From positions 1-19,245 of the forward strand of contig JAFZLQ010000093.1 of the NCBI GenBank assembly GCA_017551425.1: a DNA stretch of 19,245 nucleotides. Reading direction: 5' to 3'. Below are positions 7,049 through 15,864 of the stretch, piece by piece. Below the pieces are notes generated by a model that made no database searches, had not been told where the DNA came from, and worked only from the letters and a program-made list of their open reading frames with translations. The stretch is from Bacteroidales bacterium. Its GTDB lineage: Bacteria > Bacteroidota > Bacteroidia > Bacteroidales > UBA932. A program made the position numbers and the translations under genes. Within the stretch, counting starts at the first letter, position 1. Every line of letters begins with the position of its first letter.

Positions 7049-8100
7049 TTATGATTGAGTATGACTACCACCGACGCGACGGGCCTCTGGGCACCGTCGG
7101 AGGGCTTGATGGTTTCTGTTCCGTTGACCAGCATGCAGCTGGAGCCGCCTCCGTCGAGGTTGAGGGCGTGTACGCATCCAAGGGATTTGAGCACTTCGGC
7201 CTCTTCGGCGAAGGTCATGCCCTGCACGCCTTCTGTCATGCCGCGGCCTTCGCAGACGAAGAGTATAAGCAGGCCGTCTTCGGTTACGCCTATTGCCGTG
7301 CGGGGATGCCTTTCCTCGGGCATCTTGTCGTCGGCGCCGTCGCCGTAGAGAAGCTCTGCCTCCCAGGAGTTGACCGTCCTGCCGTCTTTGATCAGTACTG
7401 GACCGCCGCCTATGGCCGTCTGGGGCGAGAAATCGCGGGCCTGTGCGGGGAAGGTGGCGCCGGGTGCCTGCAGAGGGTCTTTTGACCAGGAGTTGGGTGC
7501 CGGCTCGTCATAGAGATAATGGGCTGCGCCGCCGGTCCAGTATGTCCATCCGCATTCGGGCGAGGCCCCTGCGTCCTGGTAAAACACTCCGCGGGTGGGA
7601 TAATACATCGTTTCCCAGTCCAGGGAAGCGTAGTTGATGTTGACCCCGTAGAAGCGCCCGCGGCTTACGGCGACGCTTGCGTTATAGCGTTTGCCGCCCT
7701 CGGCGAAGAAGTATCCTCCGTTCACCACAACCGGCGCGGCCGTGGATTCGTAGAATGCGGAAGGGGTCTTGAGATCTTCGGTCGTGCCCTTTATCGCAGG
7801 GTCGTCAATCGCGGCGACGTCCCAGCTGACTTCCCGCAGGGGGGCTACCGCAATGTATGCTACAGTCTTGTTTCCGTTGATTACCGACGGGCTTCGGTAG
7901 ATGTTTGCGGAACCGGTTCCGGAATACGATGCTGTGACATTGGTCCATCCCAGGGACACTATGCCGGGGCAGGGCTCTTCCTGGGGATCTATGACGGCGG
8001 GCTCTTTCTCCGGCCAGCGCCATTCGGGATAGTCCGACGACGGGGTGCCGGAGCATCCGGCAGCAAGCAGCAACAGCGGTATGAGCAGCGTCAGTCTCAT
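7045..8100 (-). CDS. Phosphodiester glycosidase (NAGPA domain) lipoprotein
   Basis: This 351-residue protein has a lipoprotein signal (LLLLAAGC, Cys16). The family motifs appear in order: NGGYF at 127-131, TAIGGGP at 228-234, HPRTAIG at 265-271, NLDGGGSS at 314-321 and RPVAS at 339-343. This is the pattern of the N-acetylglucosamine-1-phosphodiester alpha-N-acetylglucosaminidase (uncovering enzyme) family, PF09992. The mammalian enzyme removes GlcNAc from GlcNAc-1-phospho-6-mannose; bacterial members are thought to cleave sugar-1-phosphodiester bonds in polysaccharides. It is flanked by two ATGA overlaps: its start overlaps the DUF5018-type gene, and its stop overlaps the GHL10 start. Being in a SusC/D operon, it suggests that the target glycan contains a sugar phosphodiester. 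That last step is inference. Confidence 0.9.
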   Translation of the reverse strand: MRLTLLIPLLLLAAGCSGTPSSDYPEWRWPEKEPAVIDPQEEPCPGIVSLGWTNVTASYSGTGSANIYRSPSVINGNKTVAYIAVAPLREVSWDVAAIDDPAIKGTTEDLKTPSAFYESTAAPVVVNGGYFFAEGGKRYNASVAVSRGRFYGVNINYASLDWETMYYPTRGVFYQDAGASPECGWTYWTGGAAHYLYDEPAPNSWSKDPLQAPGATFPAQARDFSPQTAIGGGPVLIKDGRTVNSWEAELLYGDGADDKMPEERHPRTAIGVTEDGLLILFVCEGRGMTEGVQGMTFAEEAEVLKSLGCVHALNLDGGGSSCMLVNGTETIKPSDGAQRPVASVVVILNHK

Positions 8101-9830
8101 TTCTTTATGCAGTCAAGGCTCCATCCGCCTATCATCTGGGCGTAATGGTCGTAGTAATACACATATAACATGTAACCGTCGGCGGAAGGTGCGAGGATGA
8201 CGTCGCCGCAGGCTCCGTTGCCGTCATGACCGCCCGTATTGTACTGCTGGTCATACATATACGGCTGCGAGAACACAAGCGAAGGGCTGTTCCAGATGTT
8301 GTCTCCCTGAAGGCCGGTGGTTATGTCGTACATATACAGCTGGGGCCCGGGCCACCATTTGGGGAAGTGGTTGCTCACGAAGAGCACCAGATACCGGGCG
8401 TTGTTGAAGCACTTGCTGTCCAGGTTGTTGGGGGATGTGTTGCTGTCCACATACGTGCCGCCTCCCTGTACGTCGTCCGAGCCGTCGCCGTAGCCGTTGA
8501 GCTTCTTACCTACGCTGAGGTCGGGCTTGAACCAGGTGAGCGCGTTCTCGGAGTAAACGCAGCTGAACCAGCCTTCTTCATTGTTGGGGTTGGCGGCGGG
8601 TACGCAGGTGCTGCCCCAGGGGCCTGACCCCCATGCGAAGCCGGTTGAAAGAAGGTCTTTCACTTCGCTCGAGACTACCTGGCCGCCCGCAACGTGGATG
8701 GAAAGGAAGCGGCTGCTGGTGGTCACGCCTGCGAGGCCGGGGAAGGTCACGGAGATGGATGCCTCGCCGTCCACGTTGCCTATCACCTTCATCTCGAGGC
8801 CGAGCTGGAGGTCCTGGTCGTTCTCCCAGGTGTAGAAGAGTTCGGGGGCCTGGTCGACGGCGGAAGTCTTCCAGATGTTGAAGGTCCCGCCTGGTTCCGC
8901 CAGGTTGCAGATGAGCAGGTGGTCGTTTTCGTCCGAGGCAATGGCGCCGGTGGGAACAGCGCTGCCAATCTTGATCTCACCGCCGTATGTGGCCACTATC
9001 TTGTTGTAGTACCTGGGAGCAGATCCGTTGCCTAAGTTTACTATCAGCCAGGAATCCAGCACGCCCATGGATACGTTGACGTCTTCCTTGTATCCGGGGA
9101 GACCCAAGCCCGTGGAGGGATCCATGTTGAACAGCTTCTCGGCGCTGGTGGTTGCCAGGCCATAGTCTATCTTCTGAGGTACGTTCTTGATTACCAGATA
9201 GTCAGCGGTGGTCTTGCCGTCGTCGGCAGTAACGGTGAAGGTGAAGCCGTCGTTGTAGTTGTGGGGTTCTGCGGGGTCTGGCGAGATGGTGGCGTGGGCG
9301 GACAGCGTGACTGTAGCCTCGGCAACCGAAAGGTCGTTTGCGGTGACCAGGGAGATGTTGCGTGTGCCCTTGTCGATGATGCCGTTGAGCGTAGGACGCT
9401 TGACCATGAACGAGATTATCTCGCATTTGGACGATTTGACACGCTCTCCGGTGATTACTATGTCACGCGACGCCCCGGTGGCGTCTGTATAGGTGAAATG
9501 ATTCTCCTCCGTGAGGTCGAGTACCGTAAGGGGCGGGTCGATCTTGCAGTTTGCCTCCAGAGAGGCGCGAACGCGCACCTTGATGAGGTACGGAGTGGTT
9601 ATGTCGTCTGAATTCTCGGGGAAGTACCAGGGAATGGGGATGACGTAGCGTGTGGCCTGGGGGTCGTTTATTTCCAGACGGCCGAGTTCCTGGCCCTCAT
9701 AGGGGCCGTTTGCGAAGTACGCCACCAGCGACGTGATACCCTGGCGGTCTGCCGTGGGCAGCACGTATTCCGGCTGGCAGCCGGCTGCAAGTATTATAGC
9801 GGCGACAGTGATGTATATAGCCTTTTTCAT
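8097..9830 (-). CDS. DUF5018-type surface lipoprotein, likely glycan-binding
   Basis: This 577-residue protein has a lipoprotein signal (AIILAAGCQPEY, Cys18). The N-terminal half holds repeated Ig-like segments of the DUF5018 kind, with RYVIPIPWYFPENSD, NLSVAEATVTLSAHATISP and a FTFTVTADDGKTTADYLVIK closing strand at about residues 195-214. The C-terminal half from about residue 230 looks like a beta-propeller or lectin-like fold and ends with DVILAPSADGYMLYVYYYD. Genes directly after susD in polysaccharide utilisation loci commonly encode surface glycan-binding proteins, and this is the likely role. It begins one nucleotide after the SusD stop (TAG-T-ATG) and ends in an ATGA overlap with the phosphodiester glycosidase gene. 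Confidence 0.82.
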   Translation of the reverse strand: MKKAIYITVAAIILAAGCQPEYVLPTADRQGITSLVAYFANGPYEGQELGRLEINDPQATRYVIPIPWYFPENSDDITTPYLIKVRVRASLEANCKIDPPLTVLDLTEENHFTYTDATGASRDIVITGERVKSSKCEIISFMVKRPTLNGIIDKGTRNISLVTANDLSVAEATVTLSAHATISPDPAEPHNYNDGFTFTVTADDGKTTADYLVIKNVPQKIDYGLATTSAEKLFNMDPSTGLGLPGYKEDVNVSMGVLDSWLIVNLGNGSAPRYYNKIVATYGGEIKIGSAVPTGAIASDENDHLLICNLAEPGGTFNIWKTSAVDQAPELFYTWENDQDLQLGLEMKVIGNVDGEASISVTFPGLAGVTTSSRFLSIHVAGGQVVSSEVKDLLSTGFAWGSGPWGSTCVPAANPNNEEGWFSCVYSENALTWFKPDLSVGKKLNGYGDGSDDVQGGGTYVDSNTSPNNLDSKCFNNARYLVLFVSNHFPKWWPGPQLYMYDITTGLQGDNIWNSPSLVFSQPYMYDQQYNTGGHDGNGACGDVILAPSADGYMLYVYYYDHYAQMIGGWSLDCIKK

Positions 9831-9831
9831 A

Positions 9832-11493
9832 CTAGTTCCATTCTGGGTACTGGTTCACGAGTGAGTTGGAATTGAGCTCGCTGTCGGGGATGGGGAAGCG
9901 GCTTAGCATCTTCTGGGGGAAGTTGCGGTCGCGGTCATCCACGGAGACATAAGTATAGAGGTACTGGCCGTCAACTGCGGTGGGCTCTATCCTGAGACCG
10001 TGGACCTGGTAGTTGTTGAGGCCTTCGGGCCAGTCCTTAACGGCATCGCCCCAGCGGCGGAGGTCCCAGTACCAGCAGCCTTCGTAGGCGAGCTCGATGC
10101 GGCGTTCCTGGCGTATGGCCTGCCACAGGTCGTCGCCGCTCTTGTTGCCGTAGGGGAGGCCGGCGCGGGCGCGGATGGCCTTCACGGCTGCGTTGGCCCC
10201 GTCCGGATCGCCGTTGTTGTAGCAGGCTTCGGCCTTGTTGAGGAGAACCTCGCCGTAACGGAGGATGACGAAGTGCTGGGTGCTCTGGCTGCGGACCGCG
10301 AGGTCGTGGGATTCATCCACGAACTTGCGCAGGTAGTAACCGGTGGTGGTGCGGCCCTGGGGCTGCGGCTCCTTGTTCCACTGGCACCAGCCGTCAGTTC
10401 CTCCTACCCACGGCTCTATCCTGCGCTCCTTCCATACGGCCTTGTTGTAGAGCACTGTGGCCTGGAAACGGGGTTCGAGCTTGTCGTAAGGGGGATCGAC
10501 CGTAGTGCTGGAATGCCAGGGGCTCCAGTCGGGGAAGCCGCCTGTGGCGAGTTCGTAACTCTCCACCATTTCCTGGGTGGGAGTGCCGTAGCCGCCGCCC
10601 TGCTGGCCGACGAGCTTGTAGTCGCCGCCGGGAGCGTAGTAATAGTCGAATTCGTGGGTGAGACCGTCCGAGTAGGAGAAGCTGTACTGGAGTATGGTCT
10701 CCTTGTTGCCGGCCTGGACAGTCTTGACGAAGGCGTCGGCGTACGAGGGCTCGAGCGAGTAGCCGAGAAGTTCCAGGGCGTCGGCCGCCTCGATAACCTT
10801 GCTCCAGCGTCCTGCGTACAGCATTGCGCGGGTGGTCAGTGCGAGGGCTACGCCTCTGTCCAGCCTGCCGCCTGCCGCTGCCTTCTCAGGCAGGTTGACG
10901 GCAGCGAAGTCAAGGTCGGCCTGAATGAAGTCCCAGCCCTGTTCTTCTGTCGAGAGTGCCTTGTCAACGGCAATCTGGGTGAGGTCTTCGTCGTAGATTA
11001 TCACATCTTTGTAGCGCTTCACAAGCTCGAAGTAGAGCCATCCGCGCATAACGCGGAGTTCCGCCTCCAGCCTGGTGCGGTCCGCCTCGGGAAGGACGGC
11101 GCCTATGCTGCGGAGGTTGCTGATGGCCTCGTTGGTGCGGCGAATGGCGTCGTAAAGCGTGCCCCAGCAGCCCAGATAGACATCTACGAAACTGTTGGTG
11201 AGGTTGGTGCCTCCATAGGCTACCTGGCTGGGAATCAGGCAGTAGGCGAAGTTGACGTAGGATCCGTACTTGAATTCGTCCGTGAATGCCTCGGTCATTC
11301 CCACGGCGCTGGGCCAGTAGGCGAAGATGTCGTAGGCGTAGGAGTAAATGCTGTTGACGGCGTATTCGGCGGTCTCCGTGGTGCTCCACATAACCTTGTC
11401 CGATATGCTGTCGCGGGGAGTCATATCGAGGAAGTCGTTGCAGGCCGTGGCGGCGAGTGCAAGCAGGCAAAGGGTAAGCAGTATCTTTTTCAT
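9832..11493 (-). CDS. SusD/RagB-family outer-membrane nutrient-binding lipoprotein
   Basis: This 553-residue protein starts MKKILLTLCLLALAATACND (lipobox Cys18) and continues FLDMTPRDSISDKVMWSTTE, the usual SusD N-terminus. TPR-like helices include RTNEAISNLRSIG and ELRVMRGWLYFELVKRY. Near the C-terminus come RYGEVLLNKAEACYNNGD, AVKAIRARAGL and IRQERRIELAYEGCWYWDLRRW, all diagnostic of RagB/SusD. It forms the lid of the SusC transporter on the cell surface and binds the incoming oligosaccharide. The length is typical. It follows the SusC gene by 11 nt. The ligand cannot be told from sequence; several exposed Trp/Tyr residues are consistent with sugar binding. Confidence 0.95.
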   Translation of the reverse strand: MKKILLTLCLLALAATACNDFLDMTPRDSISDKVMWSTTETAEYAVNSIYSYAYDIFAYWPSAVGMTEAFTDEFKYGSYVNFAYCLIPSQVAYGGTNLTNSFVDVYLGCWGTLYDAIRRTNEAISNLRSIGAVLPEADRTRLEAELRVMRGWLYFELVKRYKDVIIYDEDLTQIAVDKALSTEEQGWDFIQADLDFAAVNLPEKAAAGGRLDRGVALALTTRAMLYAGRWSKVIEAADALELLGYSLEPSYADAFVKTVQAGNKETILQYSFSYSDGLTHEFDYYYAPGGDYKLVGQQGGGYGTPTQEMVESYELATGGFPDWSPWHSSTTVDPPYDKLEPRFQATVLYNKAVWKERRIEPWVGGTDGWCQWNKEPQPQGRTTTGYYLRKFVDESHDLAVRSQSTQHFVILRYGEVLLNKAEACYNNGDPDGANAAVKAIRARAGLPYGNKSGDDLWQAIRQERRIELAYEGCWYWDLRRWGDAVKDWPEGLNNYQVHGLRIEPTAVDGQYLYTYVSVDDRDRNFPQKMLSRFPIPDSELNSNSLVNQYPEWN

Positions 11494-11504
11494 AGCCTTG
11501 TGCG

Positions 11505-14500
11505 TTAGAAAGTGAGTGTGATACCGCCCATGACGTTGCGCTGCTGGGGGTAATAGCCGTTGTTGACTCCGGGAGATTCAGGGTCTATGCCTTCCGGGAG
11601 GCCGTCGATAGTGAAGAGGTTGTTGCCCTCTATGAAGATGCGCAGGGCTTCCACGCTCCAGCGGCGGGTGAAGCTCTGCGGCAGAGTGTAGCCTATCTGT
11701 GCCGTCTTGAGGCGCACGTAAGTGCCGTCCCTCCACCAGAAACTGGAGCTCAGGCCGTTGTCGCCTCCGTGGCCGGTGGTGCTGAGGGTGAGGCGGGGGA
11801 ACGTGCCGTTCGGATTGTCCAGGCTGTAGGCGTTTTCGATGAGGAAGAGAGGGGAGTTGCCGCCTTCCTTGAAAGTCTGGGTCCAGATGGTGTTGTCGTC
11901 GTTCTCGTTGAAGTATGTGCCGGTCATGGAAACCTGGAACAGGGCGCCGCCGGTGAACTGCAGGTTGGCGTCGAAGCCGTTCCATCCCATGTTCAGGTTG
12001 AGGCCGTAGGTGAGCTCGGGGCGGTTGGATTTGCCGAATATGCCACGGTCCTGCCAGTCTATCTGGCCGTCGCCGTTGAGATCGACGTACCTGATGTCGC
12101 CAATGCAGGGGCGTGTGCCGTACCAGGCCGAGTTGTCTATATCTTCTTCGCTCATGTACAGTCCGTCGGCCAGCCAGCCCCAATGCGAGCCGTAGGTGGT
12201 GCCTGTGACCTTCTGCCATTCGGGCACGTTGGGCTCGTCGTTGTACTTCAGCCAGCGGGTCTTGGACCAGGTCAGCGTTCCGGCCACCTCATAATAGAAA
12301 GGCTTGGTGCCGAGCTGGAAGCTGTTGCGGTGGTTGACCAGCACGTCTATGCCCTTGCTGTCTATGGAGTTGCCGTTGACGTAGGTGGGATAATAGCCGC
12401 CCATCGAGGACGGGTGGCCTCCGCCGTTCCAGGAAAGGATGTCGTAGGTGTAGTTGTAGAAAGCGTCCACCTCCATGCCCAGCAGGCCGTTCCAGAGGGA
12501 GAGGTCGTAACCGACGTTCCAGCTGAGGGTCTTTTCCCAGGTGAGGTCTTTATTGGGGATGCCGGATGTGTAATAGGAGGGGACTGCCGCGCCTCCGGGA
12601 TACACTATCTTTGTGCCGGCGGCGTATTTGCTCAGGAACATGTAGGGGCTCACGCCGTCGTTGCCCAGAAGGCCCACGCTGGCGCGCAGCTTGAGGTTGT
12701 CGAGCGCGGAGACGCCCTGCATGAAGGATTCCTTGGAGATTACCCAGCCAAGGGACGCCGACGGGAAGAAGCCCCAGCGGGTGCTGGTCATTCCGGCAAA
12801 TTTGTAGGAACCGTCATAGCGTCCGGTGAACTCGGCGAGGTATTTCTCGTCGTAATTGTAACGGATCCTGCCTACATAGCCGGCGCTGCGGGAGGCGTTG
12901 CTGGAACCGGAAACGGGGCTTGCGGTGGGAGTGCCGTTGCCGAGCTCGGCGAGCTGGGCGAAAGGCAGGTTCTTTACGTATGCGGAGAGGTTGTTGGTCT
13001 GGAAGTCGCGCAGCTCGGCGAGCAGCAGGGCCTCCACATTGTGCTTGCCGAACGTGCCGGCGTAGTTGAGGCCGGCCTGGCCGGTGATAGTCTGCTGGTA
13101 CCATGTCCCTTCTCCGTCCTTGATGCCGTCGGAGGCTCCGTTTACGTCAACCATGGGGTTTGACCAGCCCCAGGTGCCGTCTTCGCTGCGGGTGCGGACG
13201 ACGGTATAATAAGGGGTGTCCACGTTCTTGTTGTAGGAATCCAGGTAATCGTAGGATCCGCTGACCTTTGCCTGAAGGCCCTTTACCCAGGGGATCTCCC
13301 AGGTAAGGGATCCGTTGATGATTCCGTTGAAGCTCTTCGTGGTCTTTGTGCCGGATTCGTAAAGCGCGGCAAGGGGGCTGTTGGGGAACGCCTGGTTGTT
13401 GGCTATGGCGCCGGTGTACCAGTTGTCCCACTTCTCCGGCAGGTAAGGGTGCATGCCGATAACCTGGTGGGCGATAGAGAACCAGCCGACTTCGTAGCCG
13501 TTGTCTCCGTCGGAACCTCCGGAAAGGAAGCGGGGCGTCTCCCTGCGCCCTATCACGCTGCTCAGGCCGGCGTTGAATACCAGGTGCTTGGCGATGCGGG
13601 ATTCGATGTTAGCCCTGAAGTTGTAGCGGCGGTAGTCGTAGCCCTCGATGTTTCCCTGCTGGCCGAGGTAGCCTGCGGAAACGAAGTAGCGGGTGTTGTC
13701 GCTGCCTCCCTGTACGGTAATATTGTGCTTCTGGGTAATGCCAGTTCCGAAGACCCTGGAGATATAATCCACGTTGTCCCAACCGTCTGACGGGTCTCCG
13801 TTGAGCATGGCCTTGACGTTGGATTCCGTGAAGTACGGCACGTATTCGTCTTCGGACGCTATTGCTCCGCTTGCCAGCTGGTCCATCATCTGCGCCAGGT
13901 TGTAATAGTATGCGAACTGCGGGCCGTTCATGAATCGGGGGAAGTTGGCGTTCATGCTGGCGCCCACGGAGCCGTTGTAGGTTATGCGGGTGTCTCCCTT
14001 GTCGCCTTTGCGGGTGGTGATGATGATGACGCCTCCGGCCGCCTGCAGGCCGTAAACCGCCGCGGATGCGCCGTCTTTCAGGACGGAAACGGATTCTATG
14101 TCGGCAGGGTCTATGTCGTTGATGTTATCAACCGGGAATCCGTCCACCACGTATGCTACGCCATAAACCGAACCGCGGATGCGGAGGGATGCCTGGTCGA
14201 GGCCCGGCTCGCCGGATTCCTGCACGGAGGAAATGCCGGAAAGCTTGCCTGCGAGCACCTGTGATACGTTGGTGGCGGGAGCCTTGAGGAGTTCGTCGCC
14301 CTTTATGGCCGATACCGCTGCGGTGAGAGTCTCTTTCTTGGCGGTGCCGTAGCCGACCACGATGACGTCTTCCAGGAAGAGGGCGTCTTCCTGCATCGTT
14401 ACGTCAATGCCGGAACGGCCGTCGAAGGTACGCTCCTGCGTGGCCAGGCCGAGGCAGGAGAACTCTATCACGTCTCCACGGCGGGCCTGCAGGGAATATG

Positions 14501-14675
14501 TGCCGTCTGCGCCTGTCATAGTGCCGTTGGACGTTCCTTTCACAAGGACCGTGACTCCGGCGAGGGGCGCTCCCGACTGGTCCGTGACCCGGCCCGACAG
14601 CAGGGCCTGGGCCAGAGCCGCAGGGCAGGCGAGCAGCGCCAGCAGAAGGCACACGAGGATTCTTTTAATTGGCAT
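11505..14675 (-). CDS. SusC/RagA-family TonB-dependent outer-membrane transporter
   Basis: This is a TonB-linked transporter of 1056 residues from the chosen start. A signal peptide at 1-23 (MPIKRILVCLLLALLACPAALAQ) is followed by a carboxypeptidase-regulatory-like domain (about 24-95), the plug entry LEDVIVVGYGTAKKE (about 102-116), VAYVVDGFPVDNINDIDPAD and LKDGASAAVYGLQAAGGVII. A long beta-barrel follows, ending in GGITLTF with a C-terminal Phe. DIRYVDLNGDGQIDWQD is the usual acidic, calcium-type loop of this family. The frame also has an upstream ATG at 14705, adding 10 polar residues. I prefer 14675 because it gives a normal signal peptide and leaves a leader of roughly 35 nt after the promoter box at 14716-14723. 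It is the first gene of the six-gene operon and imports the oligosaccharide captured by SusD. Confidence 0.95.
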   Translation of the reverse strand: MPIKRILVCLLLALLACPAALAQALLSGRVTDQSGAPLAGVTVLVKGTSNGTMTGADGTYSLQARRGDVIEFSCLGLATQERTFDGRSGIDVTMQEDALFLEDVIVVGYGTAKKETLTAAVSAIKGDELLKAPATNVSQVLAGKLSGISSVQESGEPGLDQASLRIRGSVYGVAYVVDGFPVDNINDIDPADIESVSVLKDGASAAVYGLQAAGGVIIITTRKGDKGDTRITYNGSVGASMNANFPRFMNGPQFAYYYNLAQMMDQLASGAIASEDEYVPYFTESNVKAMLNGDPSDGWDNVDYISRVFGTGITQKHNITVQGGSDNTRYFVSAGYLGQQGNIEGYDYRRYNFRANIESRIAKHLVFNAGLSSVIGRRETPRFLSGGSDGDNGYEVGWFSIAHQVIGMHPYLPEKWDNWYTGAIANNQAFPNSPLAALYESGTKTTKSFNGIINGSLTWEIPWVKGLQAKVSGSYDYLDSYNKNVDTPYYTVVRTRSEDGTWGWSNPMVDVNGASDGIKDGEGTWYQQTITGQAGLNYAGTFGKHNVEALLLAELRDFQTNNLSAYVKNLPFAQLAELGNGTPTASPVSGSSNASRSAGYVGRIRYNYDEKYLAEFTGRYDGSYKFAGMTSTRWGFFPSASLGWVISKESFMQGVSALDNLKLRASVGLLGNDGVSPYMFLSKYAAGTKIVYPGGAAVPSYYTSGIPNKDLTWEKTLSWNVGYDLSLWNGLLGMEVDAFYNYTYDILSWNGGGHPSSMGGYYPTYVNGNSIDSKGIDVLVNHRNSFQLGTKPFYYEVAGTLTWSKTRWLKYNDEPNVPEWQKVTGTTYGSHWGWLADGLYMSEEDIDNSAWYGTRPCIGDIRYVDLNGDGQIDWQDRGIFGKSNRPELTYGLNLNMGWNGFDANLQFTGGALFQVSMTGTYFNENDDNTIWTQTFKEGGNSPLFLIENAYSLDNPNGTFPRLTLSTTGHGGDNGLSSSFWWRDGTYVRLKTAQIGYTLPQSFTRRWSVEALRIFIEGNNLFTIDGLPEGIDPESPGVNNGYYPQQRNVMGGITLTF

Positions 14676-14715
14676 ATAATAGTGTTGGTTAGTGTTTCGG
14701 TGCATTTCGCTCTTA

Positions 14716-14723
14716 CAAAAATA
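14716..14723 (-). promoter_or_regulatory. Bacteroidota -7 promoter box (TATTTTTG) for the SusC/D operon
   Basis: The minus strand reads TATTTTTG, matching TAnnTTTG, with an expected start of transcription near 14710. This argues for translation from 14675 rather than from the ATG at 14705, which would lie about 5 nt from the transcript end. No clear -33 element is visible. Confidence 0.55.
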
Positions 14724-14736
14724 AGAAAAATTATGT

Positions 14737-14744
14737 TACATTTG
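14737..14744 (+). promoter_or_regulatory. Bacteroidota -7 promoter box (TACATTTG) for the DUF4434 gene
   Basis: TACATTTG lies 19 nt before the ATG at 14764. It is 13 nt from the opposing SusC-operon box, so the two divergent promoters overlap in their upstream regions and probably cannot fire independently. Confidence 0.55.
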
Positions 14745-14763
14745 CAGGGATTACGCAAAGAAT

Positions 14764-15849
14764 ATGGAAAGTCGACGTTCATTTCTTAAGAAGGGCGCCC
14801 TGGCCGCTGCCGCCGCCCCCCTTGTGGCCGCTGGCTGCAAGCCTTCCGCATCGGACAAATACGGCATAGACCTTGACCCTTCGGTGGAATCGACGCTGAT
14901 AGTGGAAAGGGCGAACGCCCTGCCCATCACCGGCACTTTCCTGGATGAAATCTCCCACGACATTCCCCATCAGAACTGGGGCGAGAAGGAGTGGGACCGC
15001 GATTTCCGCTACATGAAGGCCATGGGCATAGACACCGTAATCGACATCCGCTGTGGCTACCGCAAGTTCATCACATATCCGTCTCCATATCTTCTGAAAA
15101 AAGGCTGCTACATGCCTTCCGTGGACCTGATAGACATGTTCTGCCGCCTCGCGCAGAAGTACGACATGAAGTTCATGCTCGGCCTGTACGATTCCGGCAA
15201 ATACTGGGATACGGGGGACATGAGCTATGAGGTGGAGGCCAACCGCTTTGTCATCGACGAAATCTGGGAACGCTACGGCAGCAAGTACAGGAGTTTTGCC
15301 GGATGGTACATCTCCGGCGAGATTTCCCGCGCCACCCGCGGCGCCATAGAGAGCTTCCGCACTATGGGCCGCCAGTGCAAGGAGGTTTCCGGAGGCATGC
15401 CCACGTTCATATCGCCCTGGATAGACGGGAAGAAGGCCGTGGATGCCGCTGGAGGCAACCTCACCAAGGAGCAGGCGGTGGGCATCGAGCAGCACGAGAG
15501 GGAGTGGAACGAGATATTCGACGGCATCCATGAGTACGTCGACGCCTGCGCCTTCCAGGACGGACACATCGATTACGACGAACTGGACGCATTCTTCAGC
15601 GTGAACAAGAAGCTGGCGGACCGCTACGGCATGCAGTGCTGGACCAACGCCGAGAGTTTCGACCGCGACATGCCCATCCGCTTCTTCCCCATCAAGTTCG
15701 ACAAGCTCCGTCTCAAGCTCGAGGCTGCTAAACGCTGCGGCTACGACAAGGCCATCACCTTTGAATTCAGCCACTTCATGAGCCCGCAGTCGGCCTACAT
15801 CCAGGCAGGACACCTGTACGACCGTTACCGCGAATACTTCGGAATCTAA
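14764..15849 (+). CDS. DUF4434-type TIM-barrel protein, Tat-exported lipoprotein
   Basis: This 361-residue protein begins with a twin-arginine motif, SRRSFLKKGALAAAAAPLVAAGC, combining a Tat signal with a lipobox Cys25. The mature part reads like a DUF4434 glycoside-hydrolase-like barrel: ITGTFLDEISHD (about 55-66), EWDRDFRYMKAMGIDTVIDI (about 77-96), DMKFMLGLYDSGKYW, FAGWYISGEISRATRG (about 178-193, with Glu on strand 4), DACAFQDGHIDYDELDAFF and CWTNAESFD. The acidic residues after WYISGE and WTNAE are reasonable catalytic candidates, but no activity is established for this protein. Tat export suggests that it folds in the cytoplasm, perhaps around a cofactor. It is divergent from SusC, and the PLP-lyase gene follows 15 nt after its stop. 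Confidence 0.8.
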   Translation: MESRRSFLKKGALAAAAAPLVAAGCKPSASDKYGIDLDPSVESTLIVERANALPITGTFLDEISHDIPHQNWGEKEWDRDFRYMKAMGIDTVIDIRCGYRKFITYPSPYLLKKGCYMPSVDLIDMFCRLAQKYDMKFMLGLYDSGKYWDTGDMSYEVEANRFVIDEIWERYGSKYRSFAGWYISGEISRATRGAIESFRTMGRQCKEVSGGMPTFISPWIDGKKAVDAAGGNLTKEQAVGIEQHEREWNEIFDGIHEYVDACAFQDGHIDYDELDAFFSVNKKLADRYGMQCWTNAESFDRDMPIRFFPIKFDKLRLKLEAAKRCGYDKAITFEFSHFMSPQSAYIQAGHLYDRYREYFGI

Positions 15850-15864
15850 TCATCAATCATTCAT

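Noticed and set aside
10000..11508. Plus-strand open frame of 502 codons opposite SusD
   Set aside because: It is antisense to a gene with clear SusD motifs, its translation is low-complexity Val/Gly/Ala-rich with no domain, and GC-rich codon bias explains the lack of stops.
11769..13163. Plus-strand open frame of 464 codons opposite SusC
   Set aside because: It is an antisense shadow of the SusC barrel; it has no recognisable domain and no promoter box in front.
14779..15813. Minus-strand open frame of 344 codons opposite the DUF4434 gene
   Set aside because: The plus strand has a Tat signal, a promoter box and family motifs; the minus-strand product has none of these.
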